From: Avoscillospira_A sp052117125
Lineage (GTDB): Bacteria > Bacillota > Clostridia > Oscillospirales > Oscillospiraceae
Assembly: GCF_052117125.1 (NCBI RefSeq)
Contig: NZ_JBQKJT010000001.1
Span: 62,001-126,000 of the forward strand
Reading direction: 5' to 3'
DNA length: 64,000 bases
The notes under the pieces are model-generated. The model saw only the letters and a program-made list of their open reading frames with translations, was not told the origin of the DNA and did no database searches. Position numbers and translations under genes: made by a program. Numbering within the stretch: the stretch's first letter is position 1; every line of letters starts with the position of its first letter. Below are positions 35,046-43,119 of this stretch, one piece after another.

Positions 35046-36776
35046 ATGGTTATGGCAATCATCGGCATCGATCTGGGGACCACCAACAGTCTGGCTGCCG
35101 TCTGGAAGGACGGCCGTTGTCAGCTGATCCCCAACGCTTCCGGCGCCTATCTGACGCCCAGCGTGGTCAGCGTAGAGGACGACGGCTCCATTCTGGTGGG
35201 ACAGGCCGCCAAGGAGCGGCTGATCTCCCATCCCGACCGGACCATCTCCCGCTTCAAGCGCCACATGGGGACCCGGCAGGTCTTCACCCTGGGCAAAAAG
35301 CAGTTCCATCCCGAAGAGCTGTCGGCCCTGGTGCTGCGGCGGCTGCGGGAGGACGCGGAGTGTTTTCTGGGCGAACCGGTCACCGAAGCCGTCATCAGTG
35401 TACCCGCCTATTTCACCGAGGCCCAGCGGGCCGCCACCAAGCGGGCCGGGACCCTGGCCGGTCTGGTGGTGGAACGGCTGGTCAACGAACCCTCCGCCGC
35501 CGCCCTGTCGGCCCACATCCAGGAGGGCGGCGAGGACCGGGTCTGTCTCGTCTTCGACCTGGGCGGCGGCACCCTGGACGTGTCCCTGGTGGAACGGTTT
35601 GAAAACGTGGTCAGCGTCACCGCCGTCAGCGGCGACAACCGGTTGGGCGGCTCCGACTTCGATCTGGCCATGGCCCAGGCGTTCTGTGAGGAGACCGGCA
35701 TAGACTTCGACCATCTTTCCACGGGACGGCAGGAACTGCTGATCCGGCAGGCGGAGACGTGCAAAATCGCCCTGACCACCCAGCCCATGGCCATGATGGT
35801 CGTCTCCTTCGACGATGTCCACGTCTCCCTGACCATCACCAATGAATGGCTCATCCGCAAGTGCAGCCGGTTGTTCAAACGATTGACAGCCCCCATTCAG
35901 CAGGTCCTGCGGGATGCGAACCTGTCGCCCCAGGAGCTGGACGAACTGGTGCTGGTGGGCGGCTCCAGCCATATGCCCTCGGTCCGGCAGTACATCTCGA
36001 AAACTTTGGGCATGGAGCCGTCCCAGAACAGCCGCCCCGACACGGCCATTGCCCTGGGCGCCGGTATCTGTGCCGGTATGAAAGCCCGGTGCGCCGACAT
36101 CCGGGAACTGGTGCTGACGGATGTCTGCCCCTTCACCCTGGGCGTGGCGGTGTTCAACCCCGAGCAGCCCCGCCGCCACCGTATGTGCCCCATCATCGAG
36201 CGGAACAGCGTCCTGCCCTCCAGCAAGGAAAATGTCTTCTGGACCGTCCGCGACCGGCAGCGCCGGGTGGATGTTGAGGTTTATCAGGGCGAGCAGCCCT
36301 ATTGCAGCGACAATACCCTGCTGGGGAAGCTGTCGGTCCCGGTGCCTCCTGGCCCGGCCGGGACGCAGCAGGTCCGCATCCGGTTCAGCTACGACATCAA
36401 CGGTCTTCTGGAGGTGGAGTGCCGCACGGCCATCAAGGAGGAATCGGCCATTCTGCTGCAAAATCAGGAGATGACCCCGGCAGAGGTGGAAAAACGGCTG
36501 CAAGCCCTGTCGGCGTTGAAGCTGCACCCCCGGGAACAGGAGGTGCCCCGCGCCCTGCTGGCCCGGGCCGAACGGCTGTACGCCTCGTCTCTTGGCGAGA
36601 CCCGCGCCGCCCTGGATCAGGCCCTGTCCTGGTATCAGCGGGAGCTTTCCTCCCAGGAATCCCTCCGGGTGGCCAAGGCTTCCCGCCGGATGGAGCAGAT
36701 GTTGAATTCGGTGGAATCCTATCTGGAACGGGACCCCTTCGACGAGGGCTTCCCCCAGTGGGAGGACCCGGAGTAA
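35046..36776 (+). CDS. Hsp70-family chaperone, HscC-like
   Basis: 576 residues; ATG at 35046 or 35052. The actin-like ATPase domain has IIGIDLGTTNSLAAVW, VPAYFTEAQRAATKRAG, LVFDLGGGTLDVSLVERF and VLVGGSSHMPSVRQYI. The substrate-binding domain follows (about 390-500) with a shortened lid. It lacks grpE/dnaJ neighbours and is about 30-40 residues shorter than DnaK, as in HscC. With the divergent membrane J-protein it probably forms a specialised chaperone pair at the membrane. Confidence 0.85.
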   Translation: MVMAIIGIDLGTTNSLAAVWKDGRCQLIPNASGAYLTPSVVSVEDDGSILVGQAAKERLISHPDRTISRFKRHMGTRQVFTLGKKQFHPEELSALVLRRLREDAECFLGEPVTEAVISVPAYFTEAQRAATKRAGTLAGLVVERLVNEPSAAALSAHIQEGGEDRVCLVFDLGGGTLDVSLVERFENVVSVTAVSGDNRLGGSDFDLAMAQAFCEETGIDFDHLSTGRQELLIRQAETCKIALTTQPMAMMVVSFDDVHVSLTITNEWLIRKCSRLFKRLTAPIQQVLRDANLSPQELDELVLVGGSSHMPSVRQYISKTLGMEPSQNSRPDTAIALGAGICAGMKARCADIRELVLTDVCPFTLGVAVFNPEQPRRHRMCPIIERNSVLPSSKENVFWTVRDRQRRVDVEVYQGEQPYCSDNTLLGKLSVPVPPGPAGTQQVRIRFSYDINGLLEVECRTAIKEESAILLQNQEMTPAEVEKRLQALSALKLHPREQEVPRALLARAERLYASSLGETRAALDQALSWYQRELSSQESLRVAKASRRMEQMLNSVESYLERDPFDEGFPQWEDPE

Positions 36777-36882
36777 TCTTTCAGTCCCATTCGCCGCCTG
36801 TGAAACGGACGGTGGATGGGACGTTCTTCTTTTGTTCTTCTGCTGTCACGGTCAGGCTGACAAGTCCCCTTTTGAACATAAA

Positions 36883-36914
36883 AAAACGGAGCAAAGCGAA
36901 CTTTGCTCCGTTTT
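36883..36914 (-). terminator. Terminator of the tandem tRNA-Leu genes
   Basis: ACGGAGCAAAG and CTTTGCTCCGT around a tetraloop; on the minus strand it is followed by a run of seven T. It also faces the Hsp70 gene. Confidence 0.88.
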
Positions 36915-37002
36915 TGGTGCGCGAGGCGGGACTTGAACCCGCACGTGCGTAATGCACACTAGAACCTGAATCTAGCGAGTCTGCCAATTCCACCACTCGC
37001 GC
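36915..37002 (-). tRNA. tRNA-Leu (anticodon CAG), copy 1
   Basis: 88 bases including encoded CCA. The acceptor GCGCGAG/CTCGCGC pairs fully; the anticodon stem CTAGA/TCTAG encloses loop TTCAGGT, giving CAG. It has a long variable arm as expected for leucine tRNA and a T arm with GGTTCAAGTCC. It is downstream of copy 2 in the same transcript. Confidence 0.95.
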
Positions 37003-37026
37003 GTACGATATGAAGTTTGACAAAGA

Positions 37027-37114
37027 TGGTGCGCGAGGCGGGACTTGAACCCGCACATGCGTAATGCACACTAGAACCTGAATCTAGCGAGTCTGCCAAT
37101 TCCACCACTCGCGC
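37027..37114 (-). tRNA. tRNA-Leu (anticodon CAG), copy 2
   Basis: Identical in structure to copy 1, differing by one base next to the variable arm (CATG in place of CGTG). It is transcribed first, from the promoter at 37148-37176; 24 bases separate the two tRNAs. Confidence 0.95.
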
Positions 37115-37147
37115 ATCTATGTCACATGCTCGCTGAGCACAGGAAGC

Positions 37148-37176
37148 ATTTTACCATATAGATTCCATCTTGTCAA
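37148..37176 (-). promoter_or_regulatory. Promoter of the tandem tRNA-Leu genes
   Basis: On the minus strand TTGACA (37176-37171) and TAAAAT (37153-37148), 17 bp apart. Confidence 0.82.
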
Positions 37177-37202
37177 TCCCTTTTCCGATTTTTTGTCAAA
37201 AA

Positions 37203-38375
37203 TCAGTGGTTCAGCACCCGGACCCGGATCATACCGGGAATGGCCCGCAGCTTGTCGGCCACGTCGTCCTTGATGCGGCTGTTGACGTCCACCAGCGTGT
37301 AGGCGAACTCCTTCTTGGACTTGTTGGTGAGGTTTTCCACGTTGACCCCTTCATCGGACAGAATCGTGGTGATCTGGGTCAGCATGGCCGGGACATTCTT
37401 GTGGATCAGGCACAGACGGCAGATGCCGCTCCACTCCTGCACCACGTTGGGCAGATTGACGGAGTTGCGGATATTGCCGTTGACCAGATATTCCTTCAGC
37501 TGATCGGCGGCCATGCGGGCGCAGTTTTCCTCGCTCTCCGGCGTGGACGCCCCCAGATGGGGCATGGCAATGACGTTCTTCCCCCGGCAGATTTTCTCAT
37601 CGGGAAAATCTGTGACATACCGGGCCACCCGGCCCGATTCCAGCGCCTCCAGCATGTCGTCGTCGTTGACCAGACCGCCCCGGGCCAGATTCAGAATGCG
37701 GACATGGCCTTTCATCTTGGCAATGGTATCGCTGTTGATAAAATCTTTCGTATCGTTGGTGTAGGGCACATGAATGGTGATGTAATCGGATACCCGGTAC
37801 AGCTCCTCCACGTTCTGGACCACATGCACGTGGCGGTCCAGCCGCAGGGCCGCGTTGACCGACAGGAACGGATCGTAGCCATAGACATCCATGCCCAGCT
37901 CCAGGGCCACGTTGCACACCAGCGCGCCAATGGCACCCAAACCGATGACGCCCAGGGTCTTGTGGTACAGCTCGGGACCGGCAAAGGCCGCCTTGCCCTT
38001 CTCCACCACGTCCTCCACCTTCACACTGTCGTCGGCCACCTGCTCCCGAACCCAGTTGCAGCCGCCCACAATGTCCCGGGACGCCAGCAGCAGCGCCGCG
38101 ATGACCAGCTCCTTGACGGCGTTGGCATTGGCGCCGGGGGTGTTGAACACCACAATGCCGTTTTCCGAGCAGCGGTCGATGGGGATGTTGTTGGTACCGG
38201 CGCCGGCCCGGGCAATGGCCCGCAGGGCGTCGGGGAACGGATAGTCGTGCATGGCCGCCGAGCGGACCAGAATGCCATCCTCATTTTCCACGTCCCCGCC
38301 CACCTGGAACCGGGTCTGATCCAGCAGATTGAGCCCCGCCGCCGAGATTTTGTTGAGCGTTTTGATACGATACAT
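37203..38375 (-). CDS. serA: D-3-phosphoglycerate dehydrogenase
   Basis: 390 residues from ATG at 38375. This is the short form of the enzyme: the NAD fold has TLGVIGLGAIGALVCN, and the catalytic His is in NVIAMPHLGASTPESEENC with the Arg in ILNLARGGLVND. The C-terminal 75 residues form an ACT domain for serine feedback control. It commits 3-phosphoglycerate to serine synthesis. It lacks an adjacent serC. An A/T hairpin (GATTTTT/AAAAATC) just after the stop may terminate it. Confidence 0.95.
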   Translation of the reverse strand: MYRIKTLNKISAAGLNLLDQTRFQVGGDVENEDGILVRSAAMHDYPFPDALRAIARAGAGTNNIPIDRCSENGIVVFNTPGANANAVKELVIAALLLASRDIVGGCNWVREQVADDSVKVEDVVEKGKAAFAGPELYHKTLGVIGLGAIGALVCNVALELGMDVYGYDPFLSVNAALRLDRHVHVVQNVEELYRVSDYITIHVPYTNDTKDFINSDTIAKMKGHVRILNLARGGLVNDDDMLEALESGRVARYVTDFPDEKICRGKNVIAMPHLGASTPESEENCARMAADQLKEYLVNGNIRNSVNLPNVVQEWSGICRLCLIHKNVPAMLTQITTILSDEGVNVENLTNKSKKEFAYTLVDVNSRIKDDVADKLRAIPGMIRVRVLNH

Positions 38376-38428
38376 AAAAAACAACCTCGAATCTCTGTGA
38401 TATGACGCCCCGTGCGTAGTTGTTCTTT

Positions 38429-38457
38429 ATTATAGTAGCGAAGCACATCTCTGTCAA
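38429..38457 (-). promoter_or_regulatory. serA promoter
   Basis: TTGACA (38457-38452) and TATAAT (38434-38429) on the minus strand, 17 bp apart. Confidence 0.88.
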
Positions 38458-38475
38458 GACAAATGTCCGTCAAAT

Positions 38476-39588
38476 TTAGTCATTCGTCTTTCCCTCGTAG
38501 ATACAGTGGACGCCCTGATGGGCCATCATGCCGCCGAGACACGCCCGGTTGCACCGGACACACCGGTGAATGGCATCGGCACGGCCGTCCCGCGTCTTGG
38601 CCGGCCAGTCCGGGTCGGCAATCAGCTGGCGGCTCATGGCGGCGCAGTCCATGCGCCCGGTGCGCAGCTGTTCCTCCACAAAATCCGGGTTGGTCAATCC
38701 GCCCACGCCGCAGACCGGCAAATGGGTCACCTGTTTCACCGCGTCGCAGAACCGCAGAAAACACCCTTCCATTCCGAAAGCCGGGTGATTGGCCGGGGGG
38801 ATGGTGTCGGTCAGCTCGCCGTGGTTGGCCAGCGTCACATGGAAACTGGTTACCCCCGCCCGCTCCAGCAACGGCACAAACTCCGGCAGCTCCGATTCCA
38901 ACACACCGGCGTTGCCGTAGTGGGGTTCCTCCTGCCGCACCACCAATTTGAAATCAATGGGCAGCTCCGGCAGGCTGCGGCGGACTGCCGACACGGCCTC
39001 CACGGCAAACCGCGCCCGATTTTCCAGGCTCCCGCCATACTCGTCCGTCCGGTGGTTCATCAGGGACGAGGCAAAACTGCCGCACATCCGGTCCCCGTGG
39101 ACCTGGACCATATCAAAGCCCGCCTGGACCGCCAGCTCTGCCGCCGTTCCAAACGATTCCGTGATTTTTTTCACCTTTTCAGCGGGAAGACCCGTGATGT
39201 ACGGGCTCACCTGCTGGTTCAGCAGGGGCCGCAGCTCCTCCTTGGAAATGCGTTTTGTCATCACGCCGGGAATATATTTCAGCATGGCTTTCAAATCGGC
39301 GTCCGACTGGTGGAGCTGGGCACAGAGTTTGCATCCTTCCCCATGCACCGCTTCCGCCAGGGCTCGATATTGGGCAAAGCCCTTTTTGGTGTACAGAGAC
39401 GGCCCAAAGCCGTGGGGCAGCACCGGCACGTCGCCCACAATGATCATCGCGCAGCCCCCGGCGGCAATCCGCCGCAGCCGCTCCACCTGTTCCTCCCAGG
39501 GCAGTCCCAGGGTGGTGGGCGCAAAGATGATTCGATTTTTCAGCGTCAGGCCGCCGTAGTTCAAAGGGCTGTTGATGGTTTCGTACAT
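38476..39588 (-). CDS. Old yellow enzyme family NADH:flavin oxidoreductase
   Basis: 370 residues forming a single FMN-binding TIM barrel (NRIIFAPTTLGLPW start; VQVHGDRMCGSFASSLMNHRTDEYGGSLENRARF active-site region). The C-terminus keeps CVRCNRACLGG and a further HC, which resemble the [4Fe-4S] ligands of 2-enoate reductases. The following FAD/NADH domain of those enzymes is absent. It overlaps the upstream MarR gene by 28 bases, so MarR probably controls it in response to an electrophile. Substrate unknown. Confidence 0.88.
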   Translation of the reverse strand: MYETINSPLNYGGLTLKNRIIFAPTTLGLPWEEQVERLRRIAAGGCAMIIVGDVPVLPHGFGPSLYTKKGFAQYRALAEAVHGEGCKLCAQLHQSDADLKAMLKYIPGVMTKRISKEELRPLLNQQVSPYITGLPAEKVKKITESFGTAAELAVQAGFDMVQVHGDRMCGSFASSLMNHRTDEYGGSLENRARFAVEAVSAVRRSLPELPIDFKLVVRQEEPHYGNAGVLESELPEFVPLLERAGVTSFHVTLANHGELTDTIPPANHPAFGMEGCFLRFCDAVKQVTHLPVCGVGGLTNPDFVEEQLRTGRMDCAAMSRQLIADPDWPAKTRDGRADAIHRCVRCNRACLGGMMAHQGVHCIYEGKTND

Positions 39589-39998
39589 GGAGTATCCACT
39601 TCTTTCCGTGTTGCTTTTGCCAGGAGCGCCAGCAGCTGCGCCTGCTCCGCCTCGCTGAGGGCGGACAGCACTTCGGCGTCCCAGTCGTGAAACACCTGAT
39701 GACTCACCGCAAATGCCTCCTGTCCCCGTAGGCTCAGCTCCAGCCGGTAGGCCCGCCCCGCCTTCTCCCGCCGCAGAAATCCCTCCTGCTCCAGGCGGGT
39801 AATGCTGCGCTGGGAGTGGCCCCAGTCCAGGTTCAGGGCGCTGGTCAACTCCGCCTGGGTGCAGCGGGGATGTTTGCCGATATACAAAATCAGAAACAAC
39901 GCGCCGAAATTCAGCCCCAGCGCTTGCAGCCGGGCCGAGGTATAGGCCGCAAAGCTGCGGTGAAATACAGTGGCATAATACGCCAGCGTTTGCTGCAT
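39561..39998 (-). CDS. MarR-family transcriptional regulator
   Basis: 145 residues. The winged helix is at about 35-100 (TQAELTSALNLDWGHSQRSITRLEQEGFLRREKAGRAYRLELS across two segments). It is co-transcribed with the OYE enzyme and preceded by two identical-arm palindromes flanking its promoter, typical of an autorepressor released by a small ligand. Confidence 0.9.
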   Translation of the reverse strand: MQQTLAYYATVFHRSFAAYTSARLQALGLNFGALFLILYIGKHPRCTQAELTSALNLDWGHSQRSITRLEQEGFLRREKAGRAYRLELSLRGQEAFAVSHQVFHDWDAEVLSALSEAEQAQLLALLAKATRKEVDTPCTKPSTAL

Positions 39999-40016
39999 GA
40001 TGGTTCGTCTCCTTTA

Positions 40017-40059
40017 CTTGACTTTGTCAAGAATACTCCATACACTTGACAAAGTCAAG
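40017..40059 (-). promoter_or_regulatory. MarR promoter flanked by two operators
   Basis: CTTGACTTTGTCAAG (40017-40031) and CTTGACAAAGTCAAG (40045-40059) are 15-bp palindromes with the same arms. The promoter TTGACT (40058-40053) and TATTCT (40035-40030) is 17 bp spaced, with each box inside one operator. Confidence 0.82.
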
Positions 40060-40071
40060 CGTATAAAAATA

Positions 40072-40104
40072 AAAAATCGGAGCAAAGCGAACTTTGCTCC
40101 GACG
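40072..40104 (-). terminator. Terminator of tRNA-Leu copy 3
   Basis: TCGGAGCAAAG and CTTTGCTCCGA, with a T-rich tract on the minus strand. It is nearly the same hairpin as the one after copies 1 and 2. Confidence 0.85.
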
Positions 40105-40105
40105 A

Positions 40106-40193
40106 TGGTGCGCGAGGCGGGACTTGAACCCGCACGTGCGTAATGCACACTAGAACCTGAATCTAGCGAGTCTGCCAATTCCACCACTCGCGC
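40106..40193 (-). tRNA. tRNA-Leu (anticodon CAG), copy 3
   Basis: 88 bases, identical to copy 1 including the encoded CCA. It has its own promoter, TTGACA (40260-40255) and TATCAT (40237-40232), 17 bp apart on the minus strand. Confidence 0.95.
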
Positions 40194-40419
40194 ATCTTTC
40201 ATTTGTTTCGCCGTCTCTCGACTGCTCAAATATGATATCACAGAGGGTCCGCAATGTCAACCATCATTTTAAAAAAATCCTTCCGTTTTTCTGCCGTCCG
40301 AAAAATCACCAAGAACATCCTCCATTCTCCGCTGTGGATTTGTCACTATTCACCACTGGATTTCCCGGGATAATCGTGCTATGATTTACCCATCTAAAGC
40401 AAGACAGGAGTTTTTTCAC

Positions 40420-40527
40420 ATGCTGCGTTCTCTGACCGCAACTGCATACGGCTTTTATAGCTTCAGCTTTACCTACTTTTTTTGGGGTAAGGCTTTTTGT
40501 GGTTGCCAAAAACAGGTCGCAAGCTGA
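40420..40527 (+). CDS. Aromatic-rich leader peptide of the DAHP synthase gene
   Basis: 35 codons with AGGAG placed before the ATG. The central part, YGFYSFSFTYFFW, followed closely by another Phe, has ten aromatic residues in 17 codons (Tyr, Phe and one Trp). This is the composition expected of an attenuation leader sensing charged tRNA-Phe/Tyr. It precedes a terminator and aroF, whose product starts aromatic synthesis. Codons and stop are read directly; the function is inference. Confidence 0.8.
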   Translation: MLRSLTATAYGFYSFSFTYFFWGKAFCGCQKQVAS

Positions 40528-40591
40528 TGGAATGCTTCTATCGGTAGGCACGTAACGGACCTGCAGCGCAACCGCTGCGGGTCCTTTTTTT
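40499..40591 (+). promoter_or_regulatory. Attenuator: terminator with competing antiterminator before aroF
   Basis: The terminator is GGACC-T-GCAGCG, loop CAAC, CGCTGC-G-GGTCC (40557-40584) followed by seven T. The segment GTGGTTGC (40499-40506), within the end of the leader peptide, can pair with GCAACCGC (40568-40575) and break the terminator. Ribosome stalling on the aromatic codons would determine which forms. Confidence 0.75.
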
Positions 40592-40619
40592 GTACCATCA
40601 ACTAACGGAGGGAAACATT

Positions 40620-41624
40620 ATGATCGTCATTCTCAAGAAAAACCCCGACCAACAGCAGCTGGATCGCCTGCGCTCCTGGCTGGAAGAACGCCACATTACC
40701 ATCCATCCCACCGTCGGCGTCAACCAGACCATCTGGGGCCTGGTGGGCGACACGTCCCATCTGGACATCAATCTCATCGCCTCTCTGGACATTGTCGATG
40801 ATGTCAAGCGCGTTCAGGAACCCTACAAGAACGCCAACCGGAAGTTCCATCCCGATGATACCGTGGTACAGGTGGGCGCCACCACCGTCGGCGGCGGCTC
40901 TCTGACCCTCATTGCCGGTCCCTGCTCCGTGGAGTCAGAGGAGCAGATCTGCACCATTGCCCAGCAGGTCAAGGCCAGCGGCGCAACCATGCTCCGCGGC
41001 GGCGCATTCAAGCCCCGCACCTCCCCCTACTCCTTCCAGGGCCTGCGCAACGAAGGCATCCGGCTCCTGTCCATCGCCAAGAAGGTCACCGGCCTGCCCA
41101 TTGTCACCGAGATCATGGACGCCTCCCAGCTGGACTGCTTCGACGATGTGGATGTGATTCAGGTGGGCGCCCGCAACATGCAGAACTTCGAGCTGCTCAA
41201 GGTGCTGGGCGAACTGCGCAAGCCCATTCTCCTCAAGCGCGGCCTGTCCGCCACCTACGAAGAACTGCTCATGAGCGCCGAATACATCATGGCCGGCGGC
41301 AATGAGAACGTCATCCTCTGCGAGCGCGGCATCCGGACCTTCGAGACCTACACCCGCAACACCATGGACGTAACCGCCATTCCCGTTCTCAAGCAGCTGT
41401 CCCATCTGCCGGTTCTCGTGGACCCCAGCCACGCCGCCGGCAAATACAAGCTGGTGCCCCCTCTGGCCAAAGCGGCCCTGGCCGCCGGCGCCGACGGTCT
41501 CATCATTGAGGTCCACAATGACCCGGAACACGCCCTCTGCGACGGTCCCCAGTCCCTGCGCCCCGAAGTCTTCGACAAGCTGGCCGGAGACCTGCGGGCC
41601 ATCCACGAGCTGGTGCATCAGTAA
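40620..41624 (+). CDS. aroF: 3-deoxy-7-phosphoheptulonate synthase (type I beta)
   Basis: 334 residues; ATG at 40620 follows GGAGGGAAACATT. An N-terminal ferredoxin-like regulatory domain (residues 1-75, MIVILKKNPDQQQL) is fused to the KDPS/DAHPS TIM barrel. Key sequences are LIAGPCSVESEEQI, GGAFKPRTSPYSFQGL, VGARNMQNFELL, LLKRGLSATYEELL and DPSHAAGKYKLV. It joins PEP and erythrose-4-phosphate to start the shikimate pathway. The regulatory domain gives feedback control in relatives, adding to the leader-peptide control. Confidence 0.95.
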   Translation: MIVILKKNPDQQQLDRLRSWLEERHITIHPTVGVNQTIWGLVGDTSHLDINLIASLDIVDDVKRVQEPYKNANRKFHPDDTVVQVGATTVGGGSLTLIAGPCSVESEEQICTIAQQVKASGATMLRGGAFKPRTSPYSFQGLRNEGIRLLSIAKKVTGLPIVTEIMDASQLDCFDDVDVIQVGARNMQNFELLKVLGELRKPILLKRGLSATYEELLMSAEYIMAGGNENVILCERGIRTFETYTRNTMDVTAIPVLKQLSHLPVLVDPSHAAGKYKLVPPLAKAALAAGADGLIIEVHNDPEHALCDGPQSLRPEVFDKLAGDLRAIHELVHQ

Positions 41625-41626
41625 TG

Positions 41627-41975
41627 GGATTTCGCCCGCTGCGGCGGGCGGGTGTTTCGCCCGTTGCGACGGGCGGGTATTTCGCCCGCTGCGGCGGACA
41701 GGTGTTTTACCCGCTGCGGCGGACAGGTATTTTACCCGCTGCGGCGGATAGGTATTTCGCGCCGTGCGCGGCGCGACCGGGGCTCTGCCCCTGGACCCCG
41801 CGATTTTTTGAAAAAAATCGAATAAAACTTTTAAATGTTGGGATTTTGAGTTTTTTTATAGTGGTTTGGTGCGGTGGGTCTGAATTGGTGCGGAAACGCT
41901 CTCAATCCATGCTTCGCATTGTTGCGGTGAGAGGGCCAAAAGCCCCACAGCCCCGCCAGCAGATGGTTCGTATAT
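41627..41975 (+). repeat. Structured repeat 3' of aroF with six tandem hairpin units
   Basis: Directly after the aroF stop there are six units with a 25-bp period (41630-41780), beginning TTTCGCCCGCTGCGGCGGGC. Units 3-5 drift to TTTTACCCGCTGCGGCGG. Then come the GGGGCTCTGCCCC stem, CGATTTTTTGAAAAAAATCG, and the tail module in reverse (ATGCTTCGCAT, 41910-41920). The gap 41625-42111 contains no gene. A GGTGGGA/TCCCACC hairpin lies at 41980-42002. Confidence 0.9.
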
Positions 41976-42069
41976 CTGTAGGGTGGGAGTCATATGTCCC
42001 ACCGCTGGTATATATTCGCTTGGTACACCGGTCCTCCGCTCACCTGCCATGGGAAGAACTCGAAAGTAA

Positions 42070-42116
42070 AAACGTCCACGGTGGTTCTTCAAAACCGCCG
42101 CGGACGTTTTTTTAAA
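42070..42116. terminator. Bidirectional terminator before the phosphopantetheinyl transferase gene end
   Basis: ACGTCCACGGTGGTT and AACCGCCGCGGACGT with a CTTCAA loop; T-run TTTTTTT on the plus side and TTTTTAC on the minus side. Confidence 0.75.
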
Positions 42117-42669
42117 TTCTATGGATGCCATCGGGTTGGACCATCTGCCACGCCACTGTCTCCGACAACGGTGCGCACACCGTCACTAAGACACCGTCGA
42201 TCTCTCGGGTATAAAAATGGACGTGGGTATTTTCCACTCCGATCCGCCCCTCCCGGAATTGCAGCACAACGTTTTTGGGACAACCCTGAAGCCCCGCTCC
42301 CGTCAGCTTTACCCAGGCTTCTTTCGCCGTCCACAGCTGCAAAAACGCTCGATCCCGGTCCGGCTGTTCGTCAATCCATGCCAGTTCCGCCGGGTTCATG
42401 GTCCGCTCCAGGACCCGCGGCAGCACCGGCCGCACCGTTTCGGCGTCGATGCCCACCACGTGGCTCGACAGAGCGCAAAAAGCCATGGTCTTTGTATGTG
42501 TCAGGGAGAATTCCAGGGCATTGCGGACAAAATAGGGCTTTCCCGTCTCGGTTCGGTCAATGGGCGGCAACGGCGAACCGGCCACCTGTTCATAGGCCCG
42601 GGTCAGCAGGTCGTAGGCCATTTCATGGCCTCCCTGCCGCGTGGACGGCGCCCCGTAGACGTTGAGCAT
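42112..42669 (-). CDS. 4'-phosphopantetheinyl transferase, Sfp type
   Basis: 185 residues; ATG at 42669 follows GGAGGTGTGTGT. Signatures are GKPYF, FSLTHTK, VGIDAETVRP (magnesium-binding Asp and Glu) and LWTAKEAWVKLTGAGL with the WxxKEA motif. It moves phosphopantetheine from CoA to carrier proteins. It is somewhat short for Sfp (about 225), nearer to F/KES-type enzymes. No carrier protein or NRPS/PKS gene is nearby, so it may serve the fatty acid ACP or a distant cluster. Confidence 0.88.
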   Translation of the reverse strand: MLNVYGAPSTRQGGHEMAYDLLTRAYEQVAGSPLPPIDRTETGKPYFVRNALEFSLTHTKTMAFCALSSHVVGIDAETVRPVLPRVLERTMNPAELAWIDEQPDRDRAFLQLWTAKEAWVKLTGAGLQGCPKNVVLQFREGRIGVENTHVHFYTREIDGVLVTVCAPLSETVAWQMVQPDGIHRI

Positions 42670-42710
42670 ACACACACCTCCATACGATAGCGTTCCCCTC
42701 CAGGGGGAGA

Positions 42711-42741
42711 AAAAGAGCCGCTGCTTTTGGCAGCGGCTCCC
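42711..42741 (-). terminator. Terminator of the zinc-ribbon gene
   Basis: GAGCCGCTGC and GCAGCGGCTC around CAAAA, followed by TTTTT on the minus strand. Confidence 0.9.
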
Positions 42742-42762
42742 TGGTTGGTCGGGATGGGACCC

Positions 42763-43035
42763 TTAGCCCTTCATGCGAGCGAAGCAGTCGCTGCAATACA
42801 CGGGTCTGTCGGACTTGGGCTCAAAAGGCACCTTTGCCTCACCGCCGCAGGCAGCGCAGGTAGCGGTGAAGAACTCCTTGGGACCACGGGCAGCGTTCTT
42901 GCGAGCATCGCGGCAGGACTTGCAGCGGCGGGGCTCGTTCTGGAAGCCTCTCTCAGCGTAGAACTCCTGCTCACCGGCGGTGAACACGAACTCGGAGCCA
43001 CACTCCTGGCAAACTAAAGTCTTGTCTTCGTACAT
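42763..43035 (-). CDS. Zinc-ribbon domain protein (zf-trcl type)
   Basis: 90 residues with AGAGGTAACATCC before the ATG. Four CxxC pairs are present: CQECGSEF, CKSCRDAR, CAACGGEA and CSDC, enough for two zinc ribbons. The DKTLVCQECGSEFVFTAGEQEFYAERGF block is the probable zinc-binding domain widespread in Clostridia. Function is not established; the compact two-ribbon design suggests nucleic-acid or protein binding. Confidence 0.88.
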   Translation of the reverse strand: MYEDKTLVCQECGSEFVFTAGEQEFYAERGFQNEPRRCKSCRDARKNAARGPKEFFTATCAACGGEAKVPFEPKSDRPVYCSDCFARMKG

Positions 43036-43119
43036 TGGATGTTACCTCTCTTTTGCTTCTTAGTGATTTGCCCTGCGAAGATGCCCACAAAAAATGCTTG
43101 TTGGTCGTCAAAACCAGGG

